Shown: positions 5,836 to 6,981 of the stretch, one piece after another
Layout: every line of letters starts with the position of its first letter
Position numbering within the stretch: position 1 is the first letter of the stretch
Assembly: GCA_947441695.1 (NCBI GenBank)
Contig: CANEUK010000078.1
Span: 1 to 6,981 of the forward strand
Length of the DNA: 6,981 nucleotides
Direction of reading: 5' to 3'
Origin: Rickettsiales bacterium
GTDB lineage: Bacteria > Pseudomonadota > Alphaproteobacteria > Rickettsiales > UBA1997
Translations under genes and position numbers: made by a program
Notes under the pieces: generated by a model
Told to the model about the DNA's origin: nothing
Databases searched by the model: none
What the model saw: the letters and a program-made list of their open reading frames with translations, nothing else

Positions 5836-6981
5836 ATGAAAAAAAAAGTTATTATCATACCGACATTTAAAAACCATTTTAGATTCAACAAAAAGTTTCT
5901 AGAAAGTTTTCAAAAACATGTGCGCGATAAAGAATCGGTTTCGTTACATTTTGTTTTAGCAGAAGATGAAATTGACGAATTTCGTAAAGAAATTTCTCAA
6001 TTTTTTGATATCAAAATTGTTTTAGAAAATTTTTGTGAAATTCTGAAGAAGTATGGTTACAAAAAAAACAGTAACTCTCTTTTAATCGACTTAAAGAAAT
6101 TTTCTTATCAATCTCTTAAAAAACTTCTCCCTTTACAGCAAATAGAATATGAAGAAGCCTTAATCTTAGATTCCGAAGCACTGTTAATCAAAGACGTAAA
6201 TATTGCAGATATTTTTGACCAAGAAACAAAACATAAAACTGTTTTTTACAGCGATCTTGATCACCGCAAAATCAAGTGGGAAGGATCTTTGTCAGATAAT
6301 GTAAATAAATCGGTATCTGAAATTTTAAACATAAAACTAGAAAGATATTACCTAGAGTATTTTGGATGGTTTTATATCAAAAAATACGTCGATAAAATGT
6401 TTGAATTTATCGAAAACAAGCATGGTACCAATATTCTGAATGTTTTTCTAAATTTTGCAAAAAATGAAGGGCATATTTTTGAAAATATTTTATACTACAG
6501 CTATGTTATTCATGTTGCAGATCCAACTGAATATAAAGGGGTAAACATAAAAGATGTTTTGCGAGATAATTTAAGTGCGGATGATTACAATTTATTGATA
6601 AGAGGTTTTTGCGGCGAATATGAGCCATGCGGTATTTTAGAGCATATTAGCAAAGAAATTACGCAACATAATCTTGATAGTATCGGCAAGATATTTACCA
6701 AACTGAATTTGTTTTTCTTTAGATGGGAAAGCGTTTCATTTAACTCTGATATATTGGAAAAATTTATTTTAAAAACTCCAATTGCTTTTCTAGCCTCATC
6801 TCACAGATATCTCGTCAGTAAATATAAAGTAGCAGTATGCATAAGCGGAATGCACGAATATCCCGAGCAAAATATTTCTTTTTTACACGCGTTTTTATCT
6901 AACGCACCAAATGCAGATGTATTTTGTGCGATTTCTTATAAAGAGATGGATTCTAAAATTGCCACCATCGTCAATGGCATA
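5836..6981 (+). CDS. Large glycosyltransferase-like protein, possibly two domains (first 382 residues; C-terminus outside window)
   Basis: The frame opens at ATG 5836-5838 and runs uninterrupted to the window edge. The N-terminus KKVIIIPTFKNH (3-14) starts with a beta-strand like that of GT-A-type glycosyltransferases. DLKKFSYQSLKKLLPL (85-100) then leads to a strand ending in LILDSEALLIKD (109-120). This resembles the 'LvlDsD' metal-binding site of DUF6492-type glycosyltransferase-like proteins, here with D-S-E rather than D-S-D. EYFGWFYIKKYV (174-185) and the helical region to about 325 complete a first domain. At about 329 a new strand begins, YKVAVCISGMHE (330-341), followed by ADVFCAISY (360-368). 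This looks like the start of a second glycosyltransferase-like domain, of the kind that opens with a 'vAvciSGq.R' strand. There is no signal peptide or membrane segment, so it is probably cytoplasmic or membrane-associated. It follows the nucleotidyltransferase by 26 bases in the same direction and likely uses the activated donors to build a surface glycan. GC content is about 29% in a sampled 300 bases. The glycosyltransferase call is moderate; the substrate is unknown. Confidence 0.6.
   Translation, partial: MKKKVIIIPTFKNHFRFNKKFLESFQKHVRDKESVSLHFVLAEDEIDEFRKEISQFFDIKIVLENFCEILKKYGYKKNSNSLLIDLKKFSYQSLKKLLPLQQIEYEEALILDSEALLIKDVNIADIFDQETKHKTVFYSDLDHRKIKWEGSLSDNVNKSVSEILNIKLERYYLEYFGWFYIKKYVDKMFEFIENKHGTNILNVFLNFAKNEGHIFENILYYSYVIHVADPTEYKGVNIKDVLRDNLSADDYNLLIRGFCGEYEPCGILEHISKEITQHNLDSIGKIFTKLNLFFFRWESVSFNSDILEKFILKTPIAFLASSHRYLVSKYKVAVCISGMHEYPEQNISFLHAFLSNAPNADVFCAISYKEMDSKIATIVNGI

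Noticed and set aside
5816..5838. ATG at 5816 as the start of the last gene
   Set aside because: That frame hits TGA after seven codons. The ATG at 5836 opens the long frame.

Overview
The window looks like chromosomal DNA from an AT-rich Gram-negative bacterium. An outer-membrane TolC-type channel and a periplasmic adaptor imply two membranes. The standard bacterial genetic code fits, with no in-frame TGA read through. The frequent GCG/GGC/CGC codons in the left half, despite the AT richness, would suit an AT-rich Pseudomonadota lineage (perhaps Alphaproteobacteria) better than Flavobacteria. This is only an impression; no taxonomic marker gene is present.

Layout. Two transcription units diverge from a 178-bp AT-rich intergenic region (2627-2804). 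Leftward (minus strand) runs a two-gene export operon. Its first gene (608-2626) is an unusual single-chain fusion of an ABC-exporter transmembrane domain, lacking any ATPase domain, to a HlyD-type periplasmic adaptor. Its stop codon directly abuts the start of a TolC-family outer-membrane protein (1-607, cut by the window edge). Rightward (plus strand) runs a surface-glycan gene row: rmlA (glucose-1-phosphate thymidylyltransferase, 2805-3698), a phosphotransferase with the aminoglycoside/choline-kinase fold (3718-4680), a bifunctional nucleotidyltransferase-HAD phosphatase (4688-5809), and the first 382 codons of a large glycosyltransferase-like protein (5836-6981, cut by the window edge).

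How the genes may work together. The kinase and the nucleotidyltransferase-phosphatase look like a small pathway that phosphorylates and then nucleotide-activates a sugar, polyol or amino-alcohol of unknown identity. The downstream glycosyltransferase-like protein would use activated donors to build a capsule, O-antigen or glycan modification. RmlA starts the dTDP-sugar branch, but no rmlB/C/D is visible. The divergent TolC/adaptor system could export a surface protein or another product, but its ATPase is not in view.

Composition changes sharply at the rmlA/kinase junction. Hand counts of 300-base samples give about 41% GC in both the fusion gene and rmlA, and about 28-31% in the three genes after rmlA. 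This suggests the right-hand genes were acquired separately. None of the starts has a strong Shine-Dalgarno sequence. There is no gene-free stretch over 300 bases, and no RNA gene, insertion sequence or CRISPR array was seen.
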